Positions 1 through 7,337 of a stretch of 11,083 bases of DNA are shown piece after piece. Within the stretch, counting starts at the first letter, position 1; every line of letters starts with the position of its first letter. The notes under the pieces were generated by a model that did no database searches, was not told the origin of the DNA, and saw nothing but the letters and a program-made list of their open reading frames with translations. A program made the translations under genes and the position numbers. Location: the NCBI GenBank assembly GCA_012959595.1, contig DUCW01000219.1, positions 1 to 11,083 of the forward strand, given 5' to 3'. This DNA is from Gemmatimonadota bacterium (GTDB lineage Bacteria > Gemmatimonadota > Gemmatimonadetes > Longimicrobiales > Gaopeijiaceae).

Positions 1-2232
1 CAGATCATCACCGTCGACCCTCGCTACACTCGAACCTCAGCTGTTGCGGATCGTCATCTACAGATTAGACCTGGTTCCGACATCGCCGTTCTCGGGGGAT
101 GGATCAATAAGATCTTGTCCGAAAACCTTTTCCACCGAGAATATGTCGAATTTCACACCAATGCTTCGTTCCTTGTAGATGACGCGTACCATTTTGAGAA
201 TGGTCTGTTCTCCGGATTTGACGAAGCAACGAGCGGGTACGATCGCTCATCTTGGCAATATCAACTCGGAAACGACGGCTTCGTCCTACGTGATAAGAGC
301 TTGAATGACCCACGCTCTGTTTTTCAACTTTTAAGAAATCACTACAGTCGCTACACCCCCGAATTGGTCGCCAAAATAGCAGGATGCTCTGTAGAAGAAT
401 ACGAGGAGATATCAGAGCTCATCTGCTCTACTGGTACAGCTGACAAAGTTGGAACAATCATGTATGCAGTAGGTTGGACTATGCATACCGTAGGCAGTCA
501 AACCATCCGAACAGCAGCTATACTCCAACTGTTACTGGGGAACATTGGACGTCCAGGTGGAGGCATTAATGCACTTCGTGGCCATGCGAACGGTCAAGGT
601 GCTACTGATCACGCTATCGTTGCAGGTATTCTTCCCGGATATCTAAAGGTACCGCGACCTTCTCAGGCTTCCCTAAATGAACACTTAGCTGAATCGACTC
701 CTAAACCGTTGGTGCCGAACACTGTCAACTATTGGGGGAATTATCCCAAATTCCTTGTATCCCAACTGAAGGCGTGGTTCGGAAGTTCAGTCAACTCGGA
801 CAATGACTTCGGCTATCATTACCTGGGGAAACCTGACGACGACTCCACCTGGCTTTCAATGTGGGACGAAGCCCACCGCGATCGCCTCGAAGGCATCATA
901 GCTCTCGGTTTTAACGCTTTGTTAGCAGGACCCGATATTCCGAGACTGTTGAAAGCAATGAATAACCTCAAATGGAAAGTTGTTATTGATCCATTCATGC
1001 TAGATTCCGCCGAATTCTGGAAAGCTCCAGGTGTTGACTCTAGTCAGATCGACACAGAAGTCCTGTACCTCCCCGCAACTCATTGGATTGAACGTGGGGG
1101 ATCTTTCACTAACTCTGGGCGATGGGCACAGTGGAAAGAAGCGGCCATACCTGCCCCCGAAGGCGTGAGATCTGACACTTGGATTCTTTCAGAACTTTTT
1201 TGGAAGATCAAAGAACTTTACCAAAAAGAAGGTGGAGCCTATCACGAACCTATACTCGACCTCCAATGGAATTACCTGAACCCACGTGAGCCGAGCTTAG
1301 AAGAACTCGCTGCCGAAATCAACGGTTACGACCTGAGTTCAGGCAAACTTCTTTCTTCGTTCGGTGAGTTAAAAGACGACGGGAGTACGTCCTCTGGAAA
1401 CTGGATCTATACTGGAAGTTTTACCGAAGAAGAAAACATGATGAAACGTCGTGGGACAGACGATCCGACAGGACTGGGATTTCATCACCAATGGGGCTTC
1501 AGTTGGCCAGAGAACCGAAGAGTCCTCTACAACAGAGCATCTTCAGATGATAACGGGCGACCCTGGGATGAACGAAGAGCTGGTATTAAGTGGACCGGCA
1601 GAGAATGGATCGGAGACGTTCCCGATTATGGAAAAAACACTCCCCCAGACCAGGCTGGTGCATTTATTATGAATGAAGAAGGAGTGGGGCGCCTCTACAG
1701 TCCCCACCTTGTCGATGGACCATTCTCAGAGCATTACGAACCTGTAGAAAGCCCAACCTGTAACATCTTACATGAGGAGGTTGCTACGAATCCTGCTATC
1801 CGTTGGTATGATGGAGTCCGTGAATCACTCGTCGACAATCCTGAAGAATATCCTTATGCAGCAACCATATATCGGGTTGTTGAACGTGAACATTTCGTGA
1901 CATCTAACGTTCCACACTTAGTCGAAATAATGCCTGATTTCTTCGTCGAAATTCCTGAAGGACTGGCAGAAGAAAAAAGGATCCAGAATGGTCAAAAAGT
2001 CCGGGTCTGGTCGAAAAGAGGTGAAGTAGAGGGCATTGCCATGGTTACCAAGAGGATTAAGCCACTAAAAGTCAATGACAAAACTCTCTGGACTATCGGG
2101 ATACCCGTCCACTGGGGATTCAAAGGAATAACCACTGGATCCATGGCAAACTCGTTGACACCCTTTGTCGGTGATGCGAATACAGGATGTCCCGAATTCA
2201 AGGCCTTCTTGGTGAACCTGGAGAGTTTGTGA
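1..2232 (+). CDS. fdnG: Formate dehydrogenase (FdnG-type) catalytic alpha subunit, 5' partial
   Basis: Large molybdopterin (bis-MGD) subunit of a membrane-associated formate dehydrogenase, which oxidises formate to CO2 and passes electrons to the Fe-S beta subunit. The frame is open from base 1 (beginning QIITVDPRYTRTSAVADRHL), so the gene begins upstream; the TTG at 115 is internal. The 743 visible residues match the family from the VDPR-TRT segment on: the NIGRPGGG...RGHANGQG block near 541-600, the VNYWGNYPKFLVSQLKAWFG segment near 724-783, GSFTNSGRWAQW near 1108-1134, and the C-terminal dinucleotide-binding domain with VPHLVEIMPDFFVEI near 1910-1953. E. coli FdnG has 1015 residues, so roughly 270 N-terminal residues are missing, including any Tat signal, the first [4Fe-4S] site and the catalytic Sec or Cys. 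No in-frame TGA or frameshift is seen in the visible part. The TGA stop overlaps the next ATG by one base. Confidence 0.93.
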   Translation, partial: QIITVDPRYTRTSAVADRHLQIRPGSDIAVLGGWINKILSENLFHREYVEFHTNASFLVDDAYHFENGLFSGFDEATSGYDRSSWQYQLGNDGFVLRDKSLNDPRSVFQLLRNHYSRYTPELVAKIAGCSVEEYEEISELICSTGTADKVGTIMYAVGWTMHTVGSQTIRTAAILQLLLGNIGRPGGGINALRGHANGQGATDHAIVAGILPGYLKVPRPSQASLNEHLAESTPKPLVPNTVNYWGNYPKFLVSQLKAWFGSSVNSDNDFGYHYLGKPDDDSTWLSMWDEAHRDRLEGIIALGFNALLAGPDIPRLLKAMNNLKWKVVIDPFMLDSAEFWKAPGVDSSQIDTEVLYLPATHWIERGGSFTNSGRWAQWKEAAIPAPEGVRSDTWILSELFWKIKELYQKEGGAYHEPILDLQWNYLNPREPSLEELAAEINGYDLSSGKLLSSFGELKDDGSTSSGNWIYTGSFTEEENMMKRRGTDDPTGLGFHHQWGFSWPENRRVLYNRASSDDNGRPWDERRAGIKWTGREWIGDVPDYGKNTPPDQAGAFIMNEEGVGRLYSPHLVDGPFSEHYEPVESPTCNILHEEVATNPAIRWYDGVRESLVDNPEEYPYAATIYRVVEREHFVTSNVPHLVEIMPDFFVEIPEGLAEEKRIQNGQKVRVWSKRGEVEGIAMVTKRIKPLKVNDKTLWTIGIPVHWGFKGITTGSMANSLTPFVGDANTGCPEFKAFLVNLESL
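2220..2225 (+). promoter_or_regulatory. Ribosome binding site of the formate dehydrogenase beta subunit
   Basis: GGAGAG lies six bases before the ATG at 2232, inside the last codons of the alpha subunit gene. It supports the start at 2232 over the in-frame ATG at 2187, which lies 45 bases inside the alpha gene and would only add a poorly conserved 15-residue extension. Confidence 0.6.
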
Positions 2233-3110
2233 TGTCTTCACTCAGCAGTGGCCTCGACATAAAGAGAATCTCAGCCTCCGCTGACCCAGCCCCTGGAATT
2301 CATACAGGTCCCGAATACTCAAAGTTAGTCGATATCTCACGCTGCATTGGCTGCAAAGGTTGTGAAGTGGCTTGCAAAGAATGGAACGAATTGGGCATTG
2401 AACCGACAGAAAATTTTGGGAGTTTTCAAAGCCACCGAGATTTATCATCTGACACTTGGCTTCTGATGCGGTTCACAGAATCCGAGATAGACGGAAATTT
2501 TCAGTGGTTAATTAAGAAAGACGCTTGCCTCCACTGTGCAGAGCCTGGCTGCCTTTATGCTTGTCCTGCTCCAGGAGCAATCGTGCAATACCAAAATGGT
2601 ATCGTAGACTTCAATCAAGAACAGTGCATCGGCTGTCAGCTTTGCATATCTGGCTGTCCATTTGATATACCCAGACTGAATCTAGAAACCAAAAAAGTCT
2701 ATAAATGCAACATGTGTGTGGACAGAGTCGAGGCTGGGCTAGAGCCTGCCTGCGTAAAAACATGCCCAACAGGTGCTATCTCATGGGGCACAAAAAATGC
2801 TATGTTACCCCTAGCAGAGAACAAAGTAGAAGGCCTGAAAAAAAGAGGTCTGAAAAACGCCACACTTTACGACCCTCCTGGAGTCGGTGGCACTCATATG
2901 ATGTACATAGTTCCTCACGGCAACCACCTCGAAGAATATGATCTACCAGCTGACCCCACAGCGAGTCCCATGGCACTGAAATCTCTTCAAGAATTTAAGA
3001 AACTCGGACCATGGTCACTCTGGATAGGAATCCTCGGCACAATACTGCACTACATGGGATTCGGACCTGAAGAACCCTTAGATGAGATGTCGTTTTCAGA
3101 TCATGAATAG
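2232..3110 (+). CDS. fdnH: Formate dehydrogenase beta subunit, four [4Fe-4S] ferredoxin-type with C-terminal anchor
   Basis: Electron-transfer subunit (292 residues; E. coli FdnH is 294) linking the catalytic subunit to the cytochrome b subunit. Sixteen cysteines form four cluster-binding groups: C38/41/44/48 (RCIGCKGCEVACKEW), C99/102/107/111, C132/135/138/142 (QCIGCQLCISGCPFDIPRL) and C159/162/174/178. This is the usual FdnH/HybA pattern. A hydrophobic stretch at about 260-277 (WSLWIGILGTILHYMGFGP) matches the single C-terminal membrane helix of FdnH. No N-terminal signal peptide is seen; by family precedent the subunit is carried across the membrane with the alpha subunit. The start ATG overlaps the alpha stop by one base (TGATG), which suggests translational coupling. 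The product call is secure; that the complex faces the periplasm is inferred, because the alpha N-terminus is not visible. Confidence 0.93.
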   Translation: MSSLSSGLDIKRISASADPAPGIHTGPEYSKLVDISRCIGCKGCEVACKEWNELGIEPTENFGSFQSHRDLSSDTWLLMRFTESEIDGNFQWLIKKDACLHCAEPGCLYACPAPGAIVQYQNGIVDFNQEQCIGCQLCISGCPFDIPRLNLETKKVYKCNMCVDRVEAGLEPACVKTCPTGAISWGTKNAMLPLAENKVEGLKKRGLKNATLYDPPGVGGTHMMYIVPHGNHLEEYDLPADPTASPMALKSLQEFKKLGPWSLWIGILGTILHYMGFGPEEPLDEMSFSDHE

Positions 3111-3735
3111 TCAGAGGATACCTCGGTTTACTTTTTCCGAACGGGTCATCCATTGGGCTGTAGGAGCTTCCTTTGTCTTTCTGCTAGTGACCGGATTAGC
3201 TTTTTCTCATCCTCGATTGTATTGGCTAACCTACCTTGTCGGAGGAGGATCCACTGCCAGAGCTCTTCACCCATTAGCAGGGATACTTTTTTCAGTTTCC
3301 CTAATATTGATGTTCTTTGTCTGGCTAAAAGATATGGGCCTTGATAGTCAGGACCGTAAATGGCTGAAGGCCATCATGCACTATATAAAACACGACAGAG
3401 ACAAGGTCCCTGAAGCAGGAAAATATAACGCAGGCCAAAAAGTATTTTTCTGGTCTATGGCCTTACTGGGCCTCCTCTACTTGATCACCGGGGTTATCAT
3501 GTGGAAACCTGAAGGGATCCTTGGTTTGGGCCCTTTCTATGGATCCATTGTAAATTTCATGAGGTTGGTACACTACCTGGTAACTGTTGTTGGAGGTCTA
3601 TTGCTTATAGTCCACGTTTATCTCGGAACTGCAGCATATCCAGGGACCCTTGGAGGTATGCTACACGGCTCAGTTACGCAATCCTGGGCAGCACTTCACC
3701 ACCCTAGATGGCGAAGAGATAAACGAAGCCCTTGA
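3103..3735 (+). CDS. fdnI: Formate dehydrogenase gamma subunit, cytochrome b556
   Basis: Membrane di-heme cytochrome b that takes electrons from the beta subunit and reduces quinone. It has 210 residues, against 217 for E. coli FdnI. Four hydrophobic helices are visible at about 14-34, 53-75, 113-134 and 152-176. The histidines H17 (SERVIHW), H56 (ALHPLAG), H157 (LVHYL) and H171 (LIVHVYLGT) line up with the four heme-ligating histidines of FdnI. The GKYNAGQKVFFW segment and the HHPRW near the C-terminus are also family hallmarks. I chose the ATG at 3103, which overlaps the beta gene by 8 bases and puts the conserved RFTFSERVIHW near the N-terminus. An in-frame ATG at 3082 would add seven residues and cannot be ruled out, because neither start has a strong Shine-Dalgarno sequence. 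Confidence 0.92.
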   Translation: MNSQRIPRFTFSERVIHWAVGASFVFLLVTGLAFSHPRLYWLTYLVGGGSTARALHPLAGILFSVSLILMFFVWLKDMGLDSQDRKWLKAIMHYIKHDRDKVPEAGKYNAGQKVFFWSMALLGLLYLITGVIMWKPEGILGLGPFYGSIVNFMRLVHYLVTVVGGLLLIVHVYLGTAAYPGTLGGMLHGSVTQSWAALHHPRWRRDKRSP

Positions 3736-4571
3736 ACGATCCAACACCAATTGCCCACATTCCACTTTGGAGCAAGAGGCTCGCCAGGACAATTGAGTTA
3801 CAATCGTTAATTCCTCACTCCAAAGAAATTCTCGATTTTTATCGAAATTTATTGCCGATTCAGAATCAGATCGCTCATACCTTCTCCGAATCCAGTTACT
3901 CCAGTAATCTTTTTTCGGAAGACCGACAATCTCCATGCCTACAGATCTCACATTTTGATGTGGAATACCTGACCCGAAGTTTTGATTATTTTCTGGAAAA
4001 AATCCAAGAAATTGGAACGGATATCATGATAAAAAGTGTTACCACCCTTCTCAATAAACCGAGATCATCCAGAACGAAACTCTTAGGAACCGCTCTGGAA
4101 ACCAATTTCTCCGAGAATGTAGATTTGAGTCTATTTCTAAGAGGATTTTTCGAGCCCATTTATGTCACCCTTGCCCAAGCAAGTGACTGTCAACGAAATG
4201 AACGTCTAACCAACAAATGTTTTTTCTGTGGTTCCAAGCCGGCTCTTTCTCTGATTCGAGACTTGCCGGGATACCAAGGGGCTAGGCACTTAGTATGTTC
4301 CATGTGTGCCACTGAATGGCGATTTCCCCGACTAACCTGCAGTAATTGCAACGAAAATGATTCGAAGAACTTAGAGTTACATATCAGTGATGATTTAGAC
4401 CACTTGAGGATAGAAGCATGCAAGTCCTGTGGCTGCTATATAAAGAATTTAGACCTAAGACAATCTGCAAAGAGTGTCCCCATCGTTGACGAAATAGCCA
4501 GTCTGGAACTCGACCTCTGGGCAAACCGCCAAGGTCTGACCAAGCCCTGGCCTAACTTACTCCAACTTTAA
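3732..4571 (+). CDS. fdhE: Formate dehydrogenase accessory protein FdhE
   Basis: Cytoplasmic factor needed for maturation of respiratory formate dehydrogenase; FdhE proteins are rubredoxin-like metal binders that contact the catalytic subunit. It has 279 residues (E. coli FdhE 309). The N-terminal half is helical and weakly conserved. The C-terminal half holds the diagnostic CxxC motifs: C163/C166 (CFFCGSKP), C189/C192 (HLVCSMCATEW), C203/C206 (CSNC) and C230/C233 (ACKSCG), then PIVDEIASLELDLWA, the typical FdhE ending. The start is TTG at 3732 inside TTGA, where the gamma stop TGA (3733-3735) overlaps it by three bases. No in-frame ATG occurs until residue 99, so a non-ATG start is needed. 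Its position as last gene of the fdh operon supports co-production with its client enzyme. No FdhD homologue is in the window. Confidence 0.88.
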   Translation: MNDPTPIAHIPLWSKRLARTIELQSLIPHSKEILDFYRNLLPIQNQIAHTFSESSYSSNLFSEDRQSPCLQISHFDVEYLTRSFDYFLEKIQEIGTDIMIKSVTTLLNKPRSSRTKLLGTALETNFSENVDLSLFLRGFFEPIYVTLAQASDCQRNERLTNKCFFCGSKPALSLIRDLPGYQGARHLVCSMCATEWRFPRLTCSNCNENDSKNLELHISDDLDHLRIEACKSCGCYIKNLDLRQSAKSVPIVDEIASLELDLWANRQGLTKPWPNLLQL

Positions 4572-6094
4572 TAGTCAGTTGCTAAGGCTGCCTCTGATTC
4601 TATGGAGTCCTTGAAGCACAGAGACACTACTGGAATGACTACTAATGGAACTAGCGTGGTGACAAATGATGGGTTCACTCCTTCTCCATTATGCGTCCAA
4701 AGAAAGACCAGTACTCTACTCAACAAAGAGGCACCTTCAGAGGCCTGAAAATTCATCCAAAGAGACCACTTTATCAGAGCAAACCAGCTGATTCCCCCCA
4801 AATAACCTAAACACATCCCCCAAAACACTCCTCTTTCGGTAGTCTTAGACCAGAAAAAAGAGTAGCTCAAAGCAATAGCTGGCGGTACAACCATCGCAAA
4901 TCCAAATAGCAAAAGTTCAAGGAGGGACACATTAGTCCGTGTAGCAAGCCACCATGCCACTAATGCAGATAAGAAAGCATAGATGATCGTCACTTTTCGA
5001 TAAGCTCTCAGCCTGCCCGCGGAAGTCATGCCCTTGAAAGAACCCAACCAATCTCGAACAATCATTGTCGAACTGGCTAGAAGAATCGGACCCCCAGAAG
5101 AAATCACAGCAGCTAATATAGCCGCTATGGCGAGCCCCCCGGCTATTGGGTTAATATCCGATGCTATAGCCGTAAAGTTTTGATATCCTGCAAGATCTGA
5201 ATTTAGACCGTAGCGGGCAATCGTTAAGATTCCTATCAGTCCGGCGAGTGGTGGAATAACCGCTGCAATCACAGCACCCCAGAAGAATGCAAATGGAAGC
5301 TGTTGTTCATTCTTCAGAGCGGCAGAATAGTTAGGATAGATTGAAGCAGCTGGGGAATGCACGGCCGCAGAAAATACCATTCCGATCACCGCCAACCAAC
5401 CTCCCCCAACAAAACCCCACCAAGCTTCCTGATCCCTAGAGCTGACTTCCAATTGATGCCCTACTGAGATAGTCACATTTTCCCAACCGCCTATTTCACG
5501 TATCCCCAATACGGCTATAGTTGACAAGGCTACCAACATTACAACCACGTGCTGAACATTGGTTATGGCTGTTCCCCAAATCCCCCCGAAGGAGACATAT
5601 GTTGCAAACACCACAGCCGCGATTAGAGAACCTTGAAGCATCGTCAGGGGCGTTAGAGAACTCAGGATTATCCCAATAACATAAGCTTCTATGATATTGA
5701 TAACTGCGTTTTCGGTCTGAACACAGAGGCTCGTTAATCTTTGACATCTATCAGAATTAAACTTCAATTTAAAGATCTCACCAGCAGTTTGTATGCCAAG
5801 CTTATTGAAACGCCTTGCGAATAAAACGCCTACCAATAAAATCCCAAGAAAACTACTTATCCCATACCACCACATAGTCCACACCCCTCCAGATGCTACC
5901 GATTCTGCCACTCCATAAGTGCCTGCTCCACCTATCCTGCCTCCTGCTAAAGCAAAGACTAACACAAGTGTAGACATCTCTCCCCCTGCAATAGTCCAGT
6001 CGTCGTCCTTTTGAGAACGTCTAGCCATCAGACTCCCCAAAAGGACTGTTCCCAACAGGTAGGCAACGACTACCAGTGACGGAATATAGCTCAC
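4568..6094 (-). CDS. Sodium:solute symporter family (SSS/SLC5) permease
   Basis: Multi-spanning inner-membrane transporter of 508 residues, likely driving uptake of an organic solute with Na+. About 13 hydrophobic helices can be traced from residue 4 to 494, the usual SSS number. Family-like features are the glycine-rich segment at 50-70 (ALAGGRIGGAGTYGVAESVA), FGGIWGTAITNVQHVVVML at 169-187, and AAVISSGGPILLASSTMIVR at 328-347. In this last motif the serines S332/S333 and S341/S342 sit where many SSS proteins form the Na2 sodium site, but the common DS after the first serine pair is replaced by GP. Substrate cannot be told from sequence. The start is GTG at 6094, 10 bases after the stop of the ychF-like gene on the same strand, with no clear Shine-Dalgarno sequence, so translation is probably coupled. 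Its 3' end overlaps fdhE by four bases in convergent orientation. Confidence 0.88.
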   Translation of the reverse strand: MSYIPSLVVVAYLLGTVLLGSLMARRSQKDDDWTIAGGEMSTLVLVFALAGGRIGGAGTYGVAESVASGGVWTMWWYGISSFLGILLVGVLFARRFNKLGIQTAGEIFKLKFNSDRCQRLTSLCVQTENAVINIIEAYVIGIILSSLTPLTMLQGSLIAAVVFATYVSFGGIWGTAITNVQHVVVMLVALSTIAVLGIREIGGWENVTISVGHQLEVSSRDQEAWWGFVGGGWLAVIGMVFSAAVHSPAASIYPNYSAALKNEQQLPFAFFWGAVIAAVIPPLAGLIGILTIARYGLNSDLAGYQNFTAIASDINPIAGGLAIAAILAAVISSGGPILLASSTMIVRDWLGSFKGMTSAGRLRAYRKVTIIYAFLSALVAWWLATRTNVSLLELLLFGFAMVVPPAIALSYSFFWSKTTERGVFWGMCLGYLGGISWFALIKWSLWMNFQASEGASLLSRVLVFLWTHNGEGVNPSFVTTLVPLVVIPVVSLCFKDSIESEAALATDY

Positions 6095-6104
6095 CAGATC
6101 GAAT

Positions 6105-7145
6105 CTATACGTTGAAGCGGACGTGCATGATATCTCCGTCTTTTACTAAATGGTCCTTACCCACCACCTGGAGCTTCCCAGCATCCTTGACAGCCTGCTC
6201 AGAACCAAGTTGTAAAAGAGTTTCACAAGGAGTTACTTCTGCCCGAATGAAACCCCTCTCCAAATCAGTGTGTATGCAGCCCGCTGCCCCTGAAGCATTC
6301 GTACCTCTAAGGATATTCCATGCCCTGACTTCGTCAGTGCCTACCGTGAAAAAACTGATTAAATCCAGCAGGTCATATGAAGTCCTTATCAACTGTGAAA
6401 GAGCCGATTCAGATACTCCAAGATCGCTCAGAAATTCTTCTTGGTCAGCAGAGTCCAACTCAGCAATTTCAGATTCCACTGCTGCAGACAAAGAAATACC
6501 ATCAGCAAACAACTCGCGTAAACGATCTTTTAAATCTGCTGGCAAAGACTCGCCCGCCCTGGCTTCTTCGCAATTTAAGACAACTAATACTGGTATATCC
6601 GTCAGCAAACCGTAGCCCTTGAGTTGCTCACGATTTAACTCCTCATCGCCCAATGATCTCAGAGGTTTCTCTTCTTCCAGTACAGCCTTCATTTTTTCAA
6701 ACATGTCCTGTTCCAATGGATCCGATCTATCTTTTTTCAATCTTTCTAATCTACGTTCGATGATCCCGAGGTCAGCAAGGATTGATTCAGTATGAAAGGC
6801 TTCTAAATCACCCAAAGGATCAGGCTTCTCTTCCAGGGCAGGACTCACGAAATCTCTTAGGACAAGGCCCACTGCATCCTGTTCCCTAATCTGCTGTAAA
6901 GCAGCGGGTGACAACCCTTTCTTGGCCGCTCCATGTTCTCCAGGAATATCACAAAACGTAATCTCAGCATAGGTCGTCTTTTTCGGTTCAAAAAGGCCAC
7001 TCAACTTGTCCACCCTTTCATCGGGAACCCGTACCGAACCCATCCTCATTTTTCCACCAAAACCAACAGGGATATCCAAACCAGTCATAGCATTAAAAAC
7101 GGTTGTCTTCCCGGATCCAGCAAAGCCCACTAATCCTATTTTCAT
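6105..7145 (-). CDS. ychF: YchF/Obg-like P-loop NTPase with C-terminal TGS-type domain (divergent)
   Basis: Cytosolic nucleotide hydrolase of the YchF (OLA1) family; members prefer ATP and associate with ribosomes. It has 346 residues (E. coli YchF 363). Motifs in order: P-loop GFAGSGKT at 7-14, G3-like DIPG at 66-69, a conserved IREQDAVGLVLRDF at 86-99, a predicted helical arm at about 115-165 (ILADLGIIERRLERLKKD), the N-x-x-E motif NCEE at 191-194 that replaces NKxD and marks ATP preference in YchF, and the C-terminal domain from about 270 (DEVRAW, GAAGCIHTDLERGFIRAEV, KDGDIMHVRFNV). The C-terminal half is very close to the family. The P-loop is not: canonical YchF has an NVGKST-type loop. 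It may be a divergent orthologue or a second paralogue. It leads an apparent two-gene unit with the symporter downstream. Confidence 0.87.
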   Translation of the reverse strand: MKIGLVGFAGSGKTTVFNAMTGLDIPVGFGGKMRMGSVRVPDERVDKLSGLFEPKKTTYAEITFCDIPGEHGAAKKGLSPAALQQIREQDAVGLVLRDFVSPALEEKPDPLGDLEAFHTESILADLGIIERRLERLKKDRSDPLEQDMFEKMKAVLEEEKPLRSLGDEELNREQLKGYGLLTDIPVLVVLNCEEARAGESLPADLKDRLRELFADGISLSAAVESEIAELDSADQEEFLSDLGVSESALSQLIRTSYDLLDLISFFTVGTDEVRAWNILRGTNASGAAGCIHTDLERGFIRAEVTPCETLLQLGSEQAVKDAGKLQVVGKDHLVKDGDIMHVRFNV

Positions 7146-7150
7146 CCCAT

Positions 7151-7156
7151 TCTCCT
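7151..7156 (-). promoter_or_regulatory. Ribosome binding site of the ychF-like gene
   Basis: On the minus strand AGGAGA lies five bases before the ATG whose A is base 7145. It is a strong Shine-Dalgarno match at good spacing and fixes this start. Confidence 0.7.
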
Positions 7157-7178
7157 ATTCGCATAAACCACTCATCCA

Positions 7179-7187
7179 AGTATAGCA
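7179..7187 (-). promoter_or_regulatory. Candidate extended -10 promoter of the ychF-like gene
   Basis: The minus strand reads TGC-TATACT, an extended -10 element (TGN plus a 5/6 match to TATAAT). Transcription would start near 7172 and give a leader of about 27 bases that holds the Shine-Dalgarno site. No good -35 hexamer is seen about 17 bases upstream, which extended -10 promoters can tolerate. Read by eye only. Confidence 0.4.
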
Positions 7188-7282
7188 CAAATAAGCAGGA
7201 AACTCCCCTGATCCCTGTACTCCATCTTAAATGGTGGAATTAGCAATGACCCTGACCAAAATACGGAAACCGTGATACCTTA

Positions 7283-7312
7283 TTGACCAGGGAAAATCCA
7301 ACTAAGATGCTT
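7283..7312 (+). promoter_or_regulatory. Weak candidate promoter for leuA
   Basis: TTGACC (7283-7288) matches the -35 consensus at 5 of 6 positions. About 17-18 bases downstream the best -10-like hexamers (GATGCT at 7306 or ATGCTT at 7307) are poor. An alternative pair is CTGACC at 7252 with a TGA-TACCTT extended -10-like element at 7273-7281. Neither is strong, so the leuA promoter is not fixed. Confidence 0.22.
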
Positions 7313-7337
7313 AAGAATCGACAGGAACCCGTTAGCT

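Larger units (their letters stand above)
7146..7337. other. Divergent intergenic region between ychF-like gene and leuA
   Basis: This 192-base gap separates divergently transcribed genes and is the only sizeable non-coding stretch. The ychF side holds a Shine-Dalgarno site and an extended -10. The leuA side holds TGACC three times (7247-7251, 7253-7257, 7284-7288), a small perfect hairpin ACGG-AAA-CCGT (7263-7273), and a spaced inverted repeat CCCTG (7250-7254) / CAGGG (7288-7292) that encloses it. No T-box consensus, rho-independent terminator or leucine-rich leader peptide was found. Confidence 0.5.

Noticed and set aside
2187..2231. Upstream ATG extending the beta subunit by 15 residues
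   Set aside because: The extension overlaps the alpha gene and does not look conserved; the ATG at 2232 has a good ribosome binding site and a typical overlap.
3670..3951. 93-residue minus-strand frame across the gamma subunit/fdhE junction
   Set aside because: It is antisense to two well-supported genes and shows no motif or start signal of its own.
6076..6615. 179-residue open frame on the plus strand
   Set aside because: It is antisense to the ychF-like gene, with no family resemblance; the minus-strand frame carries clear YchF motifs.
7221..7250. GGTGGAA-containing stretch resembling part of a T-box
   Set aside because: The conserved AGGGTGGNACCGCG core is absent and no antiterminator/terminator pair follows.
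7231..7275. 14-codon frame MVELAMTLTKIRKP as a possible leucine leader peptide
   Set aside because: Only two leucine codons, not adjacent, no Shine-Dalgarno sequence upstream and no attenuator-type terminator following it.
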